Assembly: GCA_003650125.1 (NCBI GenBank)
Contig: QNFX01000017.1
Coordinates: 1-41,289 of the forward strand
Reading direction: 5' to 3'
DNA length: 41,289 nt
Origin: Campylobacterota bacterium
Lineage (GTDB): Bacteria > Bdellovibrionota > Bacteriovoracia > Bacteriovoracales > Bacteriovoracaceae
Both the position numbers and the translations under genes were made by a program. Position 1 is the first letter of the stretch, and every line of letters begins with the position of its first letter. The notes beneath the pieces are model-generated. The model ran no database searches and was not told the origin of the DNA. It worked only from the letters and a program-made list of their open reading frames with translations. Of this stretch, positions 6,572 through 13,867 are shown piece after piece.

Positions 6572-9004
6572 TTAATTAAATTCATTTTGAATAGCATCCC
6601 AGAAAAATTTCTTGTCTTCATAAACAGGTATGTCCATTTCTTCATACATAGACATTCGTTTTTTAGATTGAGCATTTAAAAATACATGAGTTCGATCTGT
6701 GAAATCGACTATAAAAGTATATTTACTCTTCTTTTTCACTCTTAGACATCTTCCAATTCGTTGTACTAATTTCCTTCTAGACTTTCCGGCCCCAGCGAGA
6801 ATAACGGCCCCAATTTCTGGTAGATTTATTCCTTCATCGAGAACTGTACTGGCTATAACAATCTTATATTTATTATTAGAAAAGTCATCTTTAAAAGTAC
6901 CAAAATCTAGTTTATAAGAGTGGGTTTTTCCATGTTCATCCAAGCAATATGCTTCACTATTACCAAATATCACTATGCTAGGGATATCGTGAAAAGACTC
7001 AAGTAATTTAGTGGCGTGATCTTTTCTTTTACAGAGTATTAAGGTTGGGATTCCATGTGTTACAAACCTTTTAGCTGCGGTAATTATTCTTTTATTTCTG
7101 TCTGCATTGTTCACAATATATTTGTCTTCTACCTTAGAGTACATTTTTGGAAATGTTGCCATAGAAGGGAGATAGTTCCTTTCTTTTAAAACTAATGGTT
7201 CGGATAAAAAACCTCTTTCCCTTAAATATTTTTGAGAGATGTTTACCAGTGGTGGGCCAAATAAACCAAGTAAGACAGCATCCTCATAATTAGATAATGG
7301 GTTAATTTGATCTTCAAATAAAGAGCCGGAAAAACCTAACAGGTGTTTGGGACGGGCAAAAGATGCTATCATAAAATAAATGGTAGCTTTCACATGATGG
7401 CAGTTATGAACAACTACTCCATTAACGGAGAAGCTAGGATGTCCCGATACTTCAAGATCGTAGTAATGACCTTCTGGGTTTCCTTTATAACTTCCTGATT
7501 GGAGAATCTTAACACTTTCCACCCTAACTCTTTTAGTTTGTTTTCTTTTTTCTTGTCTTGTTCTTTGCGAACTAGAGAACAATGAGAAGTCCCATCTACC
7601 TCTATTGCTAATTTTGAAGATGGGTAAGCTAAATCTACCTTGTAACAGGTTGGATAACCTTCTGGTCGTGGTTTTAAACTTATCGCATAATTCCATTTTA
7701 AGTCTATTAAGTTTTCCATTATAAGAAGTTCTGGTTTTGTTGGCGGATGTCCATTCCCCCCTCGAACCTTTGGTTTGTACCCCATGGTTTTTAAAGTTTT
7801 TGACACTTTCTCTCTGTTCTCTTTTTTGAACATAGGATTGCTTTTCTTCATTCGTTGGGAGTTCTTCTTCCGTAACCCAGGATTTTGGAGATGACATTGG
7901 AGCGAGCAATATTTTTGTCTTCGCCCGTTTGCGTTCATCCTTACTGAAAACGTATTCTGGCACGTCATACAAACTTTTGTCTTTATGGGATTCGGTGTAT
8001 TGGACAAGGATATCTCCTTTTATTAAATCTTTAGCATATACCCAACCTTGAGAGGTTAAAAATGGGTGTTCTAGAGAACAAATAACCGTTTTGTCACTAA
8101 AGGTTACTTCCGCCCTAGAATCTAAAATTTGTTTTTTACTAGTGGCGGTAACAAACCCTATTCCTTTAGCATTGTAAACAAGATCACCTATTTTAATATT
8201 TTCTATAGGTATTTGACCTGTTGGTGTGTCTATTAAGGTTTCTGGGCCAAAACACTCATCAAATATCAACGCCTTAGAATTCCGAAGAAAGTTCAAATAA
8301 AAGTTTCCTGGGAGTTCTGGTAATACCTCTCGGTCTGGGAACTGCATATCTCGTAAGGAAATAGAATCAGCTTTTATCTTGTAGAAGAAGGTATTGGATA
8401 TTTCCTTGGCCAAGGAGTTTACTACTGTTACTAGAATCCTAATGTTCCCAGCGTCCCTTTCTCCACCACCTAAAAACCCGATGAACTCTGGGGGAATGCC
8501 AACGTCTAACAAATCTTTTTTTAGTTGATACCCAATATAAATAGAAGGAACTACTAGTGTTGCAGTAGCATTATCATCATGGAAGAGAAGATTCTTTAAA
8601 AACGCCGCTATTATCAGCGATTTTCCAGCTCCAGTACCCAACTCACAAGCACCACTTTTATATTGCAGACATTTTCCCAGAGTCTTCATCTGATAATCTC
8701 TGAGAGTTATGGCAGGGGTTACTTTAGGGTCTGGAATCGTCCACACATCTGCTTTTGCATCAGAAGGCCATTGTTTGAATACCCCCTGTCTATATAAGAA
8801 CTGACCTATCCCTTTGAGGGTATAATAAGAGTCTCCCTCTTTAAACAAAAGGCTTTGAGTGGTCTGATACTTATTTTTAGCACCCCAGTACAGCATATTA
8901 TTAAGCCAAGTTTTTTGCTTATTGTTAATACCCTCTAATCTTAAAAATAAATGATCTAGTTCAAGTCGATATTGATTTTGCATAGTCATAAGTAGTTTGT
9001 TCAT
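6572..9004 (-). CDS. uvsW: UvsW-like superfamily 2 DNA helicase, intein-containing precursor
   Basis: 810-residue precursor; the mature helicase is about 526 residues after removal of residues 251-534. Motif I is GTGAGKS (123-129). The DECH box (motif II) is split: D249-E250, intein, then C535-H-H. Motif III is 'GFSGSL', and motif VI 'QRIGRCLRVKKKSK' lies near the end. The layout 'LRDYQMKTLGKCL...ELGTGAGKS' is that of phage UvsW and related DEAD/DEAH branch-migration helicases, which resolve R-loops and recombination intermediates. The start at 9004 overlaps the recA-like gene by 44 bases; later ATGs at 8989 and 8983 are possible. Without splicing the ATPase should be inactive. Confidence 0.92.
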   Translation of the reverse strand: MNKLLMTMQNQYRLELDHLFLRLEGINNKQKTWLNNMLYWGAKNKYQTTQSLLFKEGDSYYTLKGIGQFLYRQGVFKQWPSDAKADVWTIPDPKVTPAITLRDYQMKTLGKCLQYKSGACELGTGAGKSLIIAAFLKNLLFHDDNATATLVVPSIYIGYQLKKDLLDVGIPPEFIGFLGGGERDAGNIRILVTVVNSLAKEISNTFFYKIKADSISLRDMQFPDREVLPELPGNFYLNFLRNSKALIFDECFGPETLIDTPTGQIPIENIKIGDLVYNAKGIGFVTATSKKQILDSRAEVTFSDKTVICSLEHPFLTSQGWVYAKDLIKGDILVQYTESHKDKSLYDVPEYVFSKDERKRAKTKILLAPMSSPKSWVTEEELPTNEEKQSYVQKREQRESVKNFKNHGVQTKGSRGEWTSANKTRTSYNGKLNRLKMELCDKFKTTTRRLSNLLQGRFSLPIFKISNRGRWDFSLFSSSQRTRQEKRKQTKRVRVESVKILQSGSYKGNPEGHYYDLEVSGHPSFSVNGVVVHNCHHVKATIYFMIASFARPKHLLGFSGSLFEDQINPLSNYEDAVLLGLFGPPLVNISQKYLRERGFLSEPLVLKERNYLPSMATFPKMYSKVEDKYIVNNADRNKRIITAAKRFVTHGIPTLILCKRKDHATKLLESFHDIPSIVIFGNSEAYCLDEHGKTHSYKLDFGTFKDDFSNNKYKIVIASTVLDEGINLPEIGAVILAGAGKSRRKLVQRIGRCLRVKKKSKYTFIVDFTDRTHVFLNAQSKKRMSMYEEMDIPVYEDKKFFWDAIQNEFN
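7403..8254 (-). mobile_element. Intein inserted in the helicase DECH box
   Basis: 284-residue in-frame insertion. It starts at Cys (block A, CFGPETLIDTPTGQIPIENI; 'IGDLVYN') and carries block B (SLEHPFLTSQGW, then DLIKGDILVQYT). It ends with block F/G (YYDLEVSGHPSFSVNGVVVHN, the final HN shown by the codons at 7403-7408) and is followed by a +1 Cys, which completes DE-CHH. These are all the residues needed for protein splicing. The segment between block B and block F (about 150 residues) is Lys/Arg/Ser-rich with no recognisable domain. It coincides with an out-of-frame endonuclease gene, so it appears to be an overprinted linker. Confidence 0.93.
7414..8007 (-). CDS. Vsr/DUF559-like homing endonuclease nested out of frame inside the intein
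   Basis: 197 residues read in a different frame (same strand) from the intein that encloses it. A TTG start at 8007 has a textbook internal site, AAAAGGAG six bases upstream. The N-terminal zinc finger has C13, C16, C34 and C38 (VCMTC...KYCSLQC). A NUMOD3-like stretch follows (NPMFKKENREK, 57-67). The nuclease core has the PD-(D/E)xK Vsr-like pattern: E93, D125 (YKVDLAYP), E136-V-D138-G, H142, and GWKVLRF (162-168). Related EDxHD enzymes are known as homing endonucleases associated with phage introns and split inteins. It would cut intein-less helicase alleles to spread the intein. Confidence 0.9.
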   Translation of the reverse strand: MSNTPNPIKTKVCMTCQNTFSVRMNANGRRQKYCSLQCHLQNPGLRKKNSQRMKKSNPMFKKENREKVSKTLKTMGYKPKVRGGNGHPPTKPELLIMENLIDLKWNYAISLKPRPEGYPTCYKVDLAYPSSKLAIEVDGTSHCSLVRKEQDKKKENKLKELGWKVLRFSNQEVIKETQKVITTILKYRDILASPLME

Positions 9005-10040
9005 CTTCTAAAAGTTTAGTTTTTTTACCACCAGCAAATTTAGCCTCCCCCTTCCACAGCTCTTTTATAAAGCGAATTTTAAATAGTGGGGAGATGCTGC
9101 AGTAATAGTTTAAAACTAAAAATTTCATGTAATCGTGAACTTCTTTCCACTCTTCTTTTTTCTCAATGTGCTCTCTAAGTTTTCGTACAGATTGGAAGGA
9201 CAGCTCTTTGTTTCTTATTTTAATCTTTTTCCAAGAACCAGAAAGTTTTATGAGTTCTTTTTGTACGAGGAAGAATACAAGTGTTTCTAGCTCGTCGATA
9301 CCCTTTTCACCTTTTAATATGATAATTATTTCTTGATTAGGTAAAAATACTTTATTTTTAACTGTCGTAACATTAACACCAATCCCAACTGTCACCTCTT
9401 CCCCTGTAGGGAGCATAGTTTTATAGTTAAAACCTTTGTCTAGTTTAATTCGGATAGAAGAGTAATATTTGGGCCCCATACCACCCTTGGCAATGAGGCC
9501 CTTTTTACCACCATCGTATGCCTGGTTGGGAAGGCAAAGGATGGAGTTGGTAGTTGATAAAGGTTTTACTATCCTTGCTAAGTAATCATTGATGGTACGA
9601 GGTTTTAACATCATACCACCCGCGTATTTAGACTTCTCTGACATTTCTACTTTGCATTTAGCCGCTGCCAAGGTGTCAAAAACTATGAAGTAATACACCT
9701 CTGTTTTTTCTGCCTCTTTTAGTGTTGTGAGTATCTTTTCAAAAACCTCTTCGATGATCTGGGTTTCATAGAACTCAAAAATCTCTATGGGGATACCCAT
9801 ATATTTAGTCCTAACCCGGTCTAGAGAAGACTCTGTTTCTATGTATAAAACTTTGTATTTGTTTTTCTTCTTTTTATGGTAGTTGCAGAACCCTCGAGCA
9901 AACTCTAAAGCAAGAGTAGTTTTTGCTACTGACTCTTGCCCGTAGATTTCAAGTATTCTCCCAGAGGGAAGACCTCCCCCCATCATTGAATCGAGTGGCC
10001 CAATACCTGTAGTAGACCAATAAGCAATATCTGATTCCAT
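8961..10040 (-). CDS. recA: RecA/UvsX-like recombinase
   Basis: Strand-exchange ATPase for recombination and recombination-primed replication. 359 residues. Walker A reads GQESVAKT (34-41): the glycine before the lysine is alanine, which is unusual for RecA (normally GPESSGKT). Further features are 'YIETESSLD' (66-74), Walker B FIVFD (D122), the 'CLPNQ' sensor-like loop near 169-173, and 'GGMGPKYYSSIRIKL' matching RecA's 'GG.ALKFYAS.R'. The C-terminus is basic (KKTKLLEDE). It is placed between the ssDNA-binding protein and UvsW-like helicase genes, its functional partners. AAAGGAAT precedes the ATG at moderate spacing. Confidence 0.93.
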   Translation of the reverse strand: MESDIAYWSTTGIGPLDSMMGGGLPSGRILEIYGQESVAKTTLALEFARGFCNYHKKKKNKYKVLYIETESSLDRVRTKYMGIPIEIFEFYETQIIEEVFEKILTTLKEAEKTEVYYFIVFDTLAAAKCKVEMSEKSKYAGGMMLKPRTINDYLARIVKPLSTTNSILCLPNQAYDGGKKGLIAKGGMGPKYYSSIRIKLDKGFNYKTMLPTGEEVTVGIGVNVTTVKNKVFLPNQEIIIILKGEKGIDELETLVFFLVQKELIKLSGSWKKIKIRNKELSFQSVRKLREHIEKKEEWKEVHDYMKFLVLNYYCSISPLFKIRFIKELWKGEAKFAGGKKTKLLEDEQTTYDYAKSIST

Positions 10041-10074
10041 AAATTCCTTTAGAAACTTCCCGGGTTAAACCAAA

Positions 10075-10818
10075 TCAAAAAGGTATCTCAGACTTGGGAA
10101 CAGCACCACCACCACCACCCCAGTCACCCCATGAATCATTAGAACTAACAGGTTTTTCAAAAGTTGCTTTAGTAGTTTGGGCATGTCTATCTAAATTTGC
10201 TCTAACTTCTTTGGCGGCAGTGTTAGCACTTGTAATGTGGTAATCTTTGATCTCTTGAATTCTAACAACGTCGGGCCTTCGTTCCATCACAGTCATAATT
10301 TTTTCTTCAGAATCTGCTAAGGGCCCTGGCTTCATTTGCATTAGAGAAAGACCATTATTTGATTCTCGCTTGAATTTTACAGCACAGCCTTCTACTGGGT
10401 GGAAAGGGTTAATCATATCGTCTTCTGACCACATGGCCATTAAGTCTTCCCCGGCAGTAGGAGGGATTCCAAGAATTGCAGGACTCCAAGGATCATCTGA
10501 AGACAGGTCTAAAACTAAAAACGAGTATCTTTTTGTTGCCTTAAGTTCTCTGTCTGGGTGCTGTTTTGCAAGTTCACAGATTGGACACCCAGACTCGATA
10601 CACTTTACAGCGTAACCCTTTTCATTTTTTACGCCCCAGTGGGTATAAGTAGTATGTGATAAACCACCCTTTGGAAGATAAAGAAATCTAAATTTCTTCT
10701 CTTCACCTTTAGTAGGAAGTTTAGCAAAAGTAGCACCTTCTCTCTGAGTAGGTTTAAAGTTTTTTAATTGTTCTTGGGTGTACCCATCTTCCTGGGCCAG
10801 GAGATCCTTAAGACTCAT
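10075..10818 (-). CDS. gp32-like single-stranded DNA-binding protein
   Basis: 247 residues. The core 'FRFLYLPKGG...THWGVKN..GYAVKCIESGCPIC' has H60, C73, C78 and C81, which is the His-Cys3 zinc pattern seen in T4 gp32-type proteins. The C-terminal third is low in structure, with a GGGGG run and an acidic/hydrophobic tip ending SEIPF. That tip resembles the bacterial SSB tail (IPF) used to recruit partner enzymes. It would coat ssDNA during replication and recombination. It overlaps the upstream gene by 11 bases and lies directly before the recA-like gene. Confidence 0.85.
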   Translation of the reverse strand: MSLKDLLAQEDGYTQEQLKNFKPTQREGATFAKLPTKGEEKKFRFLYLPKGGLSHTTYTHWGVKNEKGYAVKCIESGCPICELAKQHPDRELKATKRYSFLVLDLSSDDPWSPAILGIPPTAGEDLMAMWSEDDMINPFHPVEGCAVKFKRESNNGLSLMQMKPGPLADSEEKIMTVMERRPDVVRIQEIKDYHITSANTAAKEVRANLDRHAQTTKATFEKPVSSNDSWGDWGGGGGAVPKSEIPF

Positions 10819-11977
10819 CTTTTTCCTCTGGTAAAAAGTTTTCTATGCTAGTTAGCGTAGTAGTTATATCTTCAAAGTGTCGAACAAGTTCACCTAACGA
10901 TCTCTTGTCGATACTGTCTGCAAATTGTTGTATTAAATGTTTCAATCCATCGGAACAAGTAAGTAACTGCTTCTCTAAAGAAGGAAAAGAGTTTTCGTTT
11001 TCCCATTCGGTAGCGTGATAAACAGCTAAACACCTTTCTAATAACTGTTCAATACCTAAACCACTTCTTTTTTTAAATATTTTTTTCGCTTCGCTTAATG
11101 CTTCATCTTTAGTTTTACCTTCGACAAACATCTTAGCTAGTGCAGTAGACACAGCGAGTATATCGTTCAACTCTTTGAAAGGAGGTATTTTTATCTCTTG
11201 GCCACCACACGCTAAAGATAGTCTTATAAGTGATGACATATCTAAACTAAGAAACAATTCTTGGGGATACCTTAAAAAATCACTGCCTAGTGTCGAAAGG
11301 AAAAAAGAAGTTTTAACGCTTGAGAAAACAGCTTCATTGATCGAGTTAAATGCGGGAGTGAATAGAAAGTTAAAATTATTATCTTCCACCACTCTTCTAA
11401 GACAACCAGATAAAATACTTAAAAAATGCCGTATATCTTCTGGCATTTTATTATTGGCCAAAAACTGTGGGATGTATTCCCTAGCTATTGGATAAAGCCT
11501 CTTTATCTCCGCCGAAGAGAAAAAGAGTTGCAGGGAGATCATCAGCTTATTAGCAACTTCATAGGTCTGTAGCAACACCTCTGGTGAAGGTTCTACGTCA
11601 GTAGCTTCTTTTAAGATCTCATCGTAGTTAGAAAACAAGACTTCTCTATTAACTCTGATAGGTGGAAAGACGATATTCCTTATGTTTAGGCCAATATAAA
11701 CTTGCCATGGAAAATTATTCCCATCATGTGCTACTGCTCTCCACCCTTTAATTATTCGTGTAAAGAGGTGCACCCCATAGTCATAAGAAACTTCTTCTCT
11801 ATTCATGGAAATTTTCTTGTAGTCCCTTCTGACCGCAAGACAAGAATACGCTAAACTTTTAATGCTTAGGAATAAAGCAGATTTTGTTGCTTCTGTTTCT
11901 TCTTTTAGAAAATCTGCGTAAGTGGCCCTAAGAGAGTTTTCTAAAGCCCCAAGGTCGTGATCCCATTTCTTCTTCAT
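10808..11977 (-). CDS. Hypothetical protein of the replication cluster
   Basis: 389 residues, largely helical, no family recognised with confidence. The segment 'YGVHLFTRIIKGWRAVAHDGNNFPWQVYIGLNIRNIVF' (about 67-105) resembles a helical pair found in some sigma-like phage proteins. I regard this as too weak to name the protein. Its start is ATGA-coupled to the upstream stop and its stop overlaps the ssb-like start. That position suggests a replication, recombination or transcription accessory role. Confidence 0.75.
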   Translation of the reverse strand: MKKKWDHDLGALENSLRATYADFLKEETEATKSALFLSIKSLAYSCLAVRRDYKKISMNREEVSYDYGVHLFTRIIKGWRAVAHDGNNFPWQVYIGLNIRNIVFPPIRVNREVLFSNYDEILKEATDVEPSPEVLLQTYEVANKLMISLQLFFSSAEIKRLYPIAREYIPQFLANNKMPEDIRHFLSILSGCLRRVVEDNNFNFLFTPAFNSINEAVFSSVKTSFFLSTLGSDFLRYPQELFLSLDMSSLIRLSLACGGQEIKIPPFKELNDILAVSTALAKMFVEGKTKDEALSEAKKIFKKRSGLGIEQLLERCLAVYHATEWENENSFPSLEKQLLTCSDGLKHLIQQFADSIDKRSLGELVRHFEDITTTLTSIENFLPEEKDES

Positions 11978-12234
11978 ATAGGTAAATTAATCAGTCCAGA
12001 CTGTTCCACAGTATCCAGCATTTCTCGTTTGTCTAAATCTATATCAATATAAATTAGTTCTTCTGAAATTTTTCGATAAGTGCCATAAGATACTTTTATT
12101 CCATCACCTACTGGTAGGTAGTTTAAAAGGGACAAAGCCAAAGCAAATAGTCTTTGATTACTTTCTGTGTTTGCTAGATTTAGCGTTCCGAGTACGTCGT
12201 GAATGAATAGTATTTTTTCCTTCTTTTCGGCCAT
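11974..12234 (-). CDS. Small hypothetical protein
   Basis: 86 residues from ATG 12234 (MAEKKEKILFIHDVLGTLN), preferred because AAGGAT lies seven bases upstream; an in-frame ATG at 12252 lacks a site. No known family. It ends with a TGA overlapping the next ATG (ATGA). It overlaps the upstream gene by 77 bases in another frame, so translation is likely coupled. Confidence 0.65.
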   Translation of the reverse strand: MAEKKEKILFIHDVLGTLNLANTESNQRLFALALSLLNYLPVGDGIKVSYGTYRKISEELIYIDIDLDKREMLDTVEQSGLINLPI

Positions 12235-12715
12235 GCCAAATATCCTTAACATACTGGGAGTTTGTGATCTTTCTGCTCTCGCTATAGTCTAGATAGTAAT
12301 CAGGGTTAAGCCTAGAAGCGAACAGTCTTAAAATATTTGACCATTTTGTTTCCACGCTATAGATGAAAGCGTCAGGTGCTTTGTTGGCGTAAGTGTTGAA
12401 AACCTTCATGTCAAAAATTACTGCGCCTTGTAATACAGGGTTGCACTTAGTTTCAAGGAATAGTCTTGCGTCAGGGGTCAAGTTATTCCAGTTTTCCCAG
12501 TCACAAAACCCCAAAGTACTTGTGGCCAGTATCTGCTCAATTTTAATCACATTGCTTTTTATTACTTCATCGTAGTTACCAAGTATTCCACTTAGTTGGG
12601 AGAATTGTGCTTTGAATTTTTCTTTTTTATCAACACTTGAGAAAAAGCTAGATGCTAAATTAGTTCCCATATCTCGGACGAGTGATTTTAAAATGAACTT
12701 AGCGATCTGCTCCAT
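12158..12715 (-). CDS. Hypothetical protein, first gene of the leftward replication operon
   Basis: 185 residues, unrecognised. Aromatic-rich middle (CDWENWNNLTPDARLFLE) and a strongly basic C-terminus (KEGKNTIHSRRTRNAKSSKHRK) that could contact nucleic acid. It is the first gene after the promoter at 12770-12799. The long 3' overlap with the next gene means the basic tail is encoded in sequence shared between two frames. Confidence 0.7.
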   Translation of the reverse strand: MEQIAKFILKSLVRDMGTNLASSFFSSVDKKEKFKAQFSQLSGILGNYDEVIKSNVIKIEQILATSTLGFCDWENWNNLTPDARLFLETKCNPVLQGAVIFDMKVFNTYANKAPDAFIYSVETKWSNILRLFASRLNPDYYLDYSESRKITNSQYVKDIWHGRKEGKNTIHSRRTRNAKSSKHRK

Positions 12716-12730
12716 AAGTACCTTTTAAAA

Positions 12731-12744
12731 GCCCATCCATGGGC
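12731..12744. repeat. Perfect palindrome GCCCAT-CC-ATGGGC
   Basis: A six-base inverted repeat with a two-base spacer, lying between the leftward promoter and the start of the gene at 12715, and upstream of the rightward RuvC-like gene. It may be an operator or a hairpin in the 5' leader of the leftward transcript. No T-run follows, so it is not an intrinsic terminator. Confidence 0.4.
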
Positions 12745-12769
12745 AAATGAAATCTTCCATGATTACTTT

Positions 12770-12799
12770 ATTATATATGTTCGGATAGACTAAAGTAAA
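12770..12799 (-). promoter_or_regulatory. Sigma70-like promoter for the leftward replication operon
   Basis: On the minus strand TTTACT is separated by 18 bases from TATAAT, a perfect -10. Transcription would start about 45 bases before the ATG at 12715. This is the only obvious promoter upstream of the 12.7-1 kb gene run, which has almost no intergenic space. Confidence 0.6.
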
Positions 12800-12812
12800 T
12801 GGGGGAAGATTT

Positions 12813-13304
12813 GTGCAACTTTTGGGAATAGACATAGGAAAGACTGGTGGGTTTGTTATTTTAAATAGTGAAAGAAACGCTATAAGTAAGTTTCCAATGC
12901 CGACTTTGGCAGGAGAGATTGACCTTTTAGCTTTAGATGAATATTTGAAAAGGTCCGCCGGAATGATTAATAAAGCATTTATTGAGAAGGCTTCTGCTAG
13001 GCCAGGTCAAGGAGTTGTTTCTATGTTCACATTTGGTAGAACTTTTGGGATGGTAGAAGCACTAGTTGTGAGTGCTGGAATACCTTACCAGATGGTGGCC
13101 CCAGTTACTTGGACAAAAGAAATCTTTAAAGGGATGAGTAACAAAAAAGATAAGAAAAAAGATAGGTCTTTGCTGGCAGTTAAGCGGCTATTTCCAGAAG
13201 AGAATCTTTTAGCTACTACCAGAAGCACAAAACCACACTTGGGCCTGGTGGATGCTCTATTAATTGCAGAATATGGATTACGACAACACGAAAGGGAAAA
13301 ATAA
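12813..13304 (+). CDS. ruvC: RuvC-like Holliday junction resolvase
   Basis: 163 residues from a GTG start with GGGGGAAG upstream. It has the RNase H-fold catalytic set of RuvC: D7 in GIDIG, E58 in AFIEKA, and 'KPHLGLVDALLIAEYG' with H142 and D147. It would cleave Holliday or branched DNA junctions, making concatemers ready for packaging. It is transcribed away from the replication operon, and a tiny gene is TAATG-coupled to its end. Confidence 0.88.
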   Translation: MQLLGIDIGKTGGFVILNSERNAISKFPMPTLAGEIDLLALDEYLKRSAGMINKAFIEKASARPGQGVVSMFTFGRTFGMVEALVVSAGIPYQMVAPVTWTKEIFKGMSNKKDKKKDRSLLAVKRLFPEENLLATTRSTKPHLGLVDALLIAEYGLRQHEREK

Positions 13305-13477
13305 TGGATAGCGCAGAATTTATTGAAGGGCTTAGACGAATGCATGAAAGTGTAATACTGGGTTTAGACAAAGATAAAAATCATTTTGGTGAGCAATGGG
13401 ACGAGTACCTAGAGGGTTTAAAGAAGTGTCAGGAAGCTTGTGAGGACCGACTAAGTGAAATCTACAAAGGTGCATAA
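13304..13477 (+). CDS. Small acidic hypothetical protein
   Basis: 57 residues (MDSAEFIEGLRRMHESVILG...LSEIYKGA), amphipathic helical, with two cysteines (C42, C46). The ATG overlaps the TAA of the RuvC-like gene (TAATG) and AAAGGGA lies upstream, so translation is probably coupled. No known family; perhaps a partner or modulator of the resolvase. Confidence 0.65.
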   Translation: MDSAEFIEGLRRMHESVILGLDKDKNHFGEQWDEYLEGLKKCQEACEDRLSEIYKGA

Positions 13478-13610
13478 ACTAGAACGAAGGGTTCAAGGTA
13501 AGCCCTTCGTTAAAGTTAAGTGTAGGAATAAATGGCTCTGGGTAAGTGTTTTAAAATATGATCGCTTATGGAGAAAAGTAACTTGTTATAATTGCTTAAA
13601 GAAAGCTTAG
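13470..13610 (+). CDS. Tiny zinc-ribbon-like protein
   Basis: 46 residues from a GTG at 13470 that overlaps the previous gene. Basic and aromatic, with the pattern 'VKCRNKWLWVSV...VTCYNCLKKA' (C18, C39, C42) that suggests a zinc ribbon. It ends convergently, overlapping the stop of the leftward gene at 13607. The start has only a weak site (AAAG). A 9-base inverted repeat lies in its first third. Confidence 0.5.
   Translation: MHKLERRVQGKPFVKVKCRNKWLWVSVLKYDRLWRKVTCYNCLKKA
13483..13511 (+). repeat. Nine-base inverted repeat (AACGAAGGG...CCCTTCGTT)
   Basis: Perfect 9-base arms separated by 11 bases, just after the stop at 13477. No T-tract follows, so it is not a classical terminator. It could still form an RNA hairpin affecting translation or stability of the tiny gene that contains it. 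Confidence 0.5.
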
Positions 13611-13867
13611 TCTATAAAAGTATCCCAATCAGTTGGTTGTTCTAGTCCGTCTTCTTCCATAGAATCAAAAATAAATCGTATATAAGGAGCTTCCCAGTGT
13701 TTGATATGTGAAATACGGTTGATATGAATCTTCATATTTCTACTATAATACCGTCGATACCACCTCCGTTTTACCCTTCTGTGATGCTCTAGTTGACGAA
13801 TATGGGCCTCTTTCGAGGCCCATGAACCATTAGGTGTAATTATCTTTGTTGATGCTACAGTAGACAT
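13607..13867 (-). CDS. Small basic hypothetical protein
   Basis: 86 residues with a strongly basic middle (HHRRVKRRWYRRYYSRNMKIHINRISHIKHW) and an acidic end (DSMEEDGLEQPTDWDTFID). No family recognised; the basic patch could bind nucleic acid. The start ATG overlaps the TAA of the GHKL gene upstream (TAATG), so it is co-translated with it. Confidence 0.65.
   Translation of the reverse strand: MSTVASTKIITPNGSWASKEAHIRQLEHHRRVKRRWYRRYYSRNMKIHINRISHIKHWEAPYIRFIFDSMEEDGLEQPTDWDTFID

Noticed and set aside
6457-6675. Minus-strand 72-codon frame at the helicase-primase junction
   Set aside because: It overlaps the ends of two strongly supported genes in a third frame and has no ribosome binding site.
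10808-11977. Sigma-factor identity for the 389-residue protein
   Set aside because: Only one short helical stretch resembles sigma-like phage proteins; no region 2 or region 4 motif could be traced.
13483-13511. Inverted repeat as a transcription terminator of the RuvC-like gene
   Set aside because: No T-run follows on either strand and it lies inside a plausible small coding frame.
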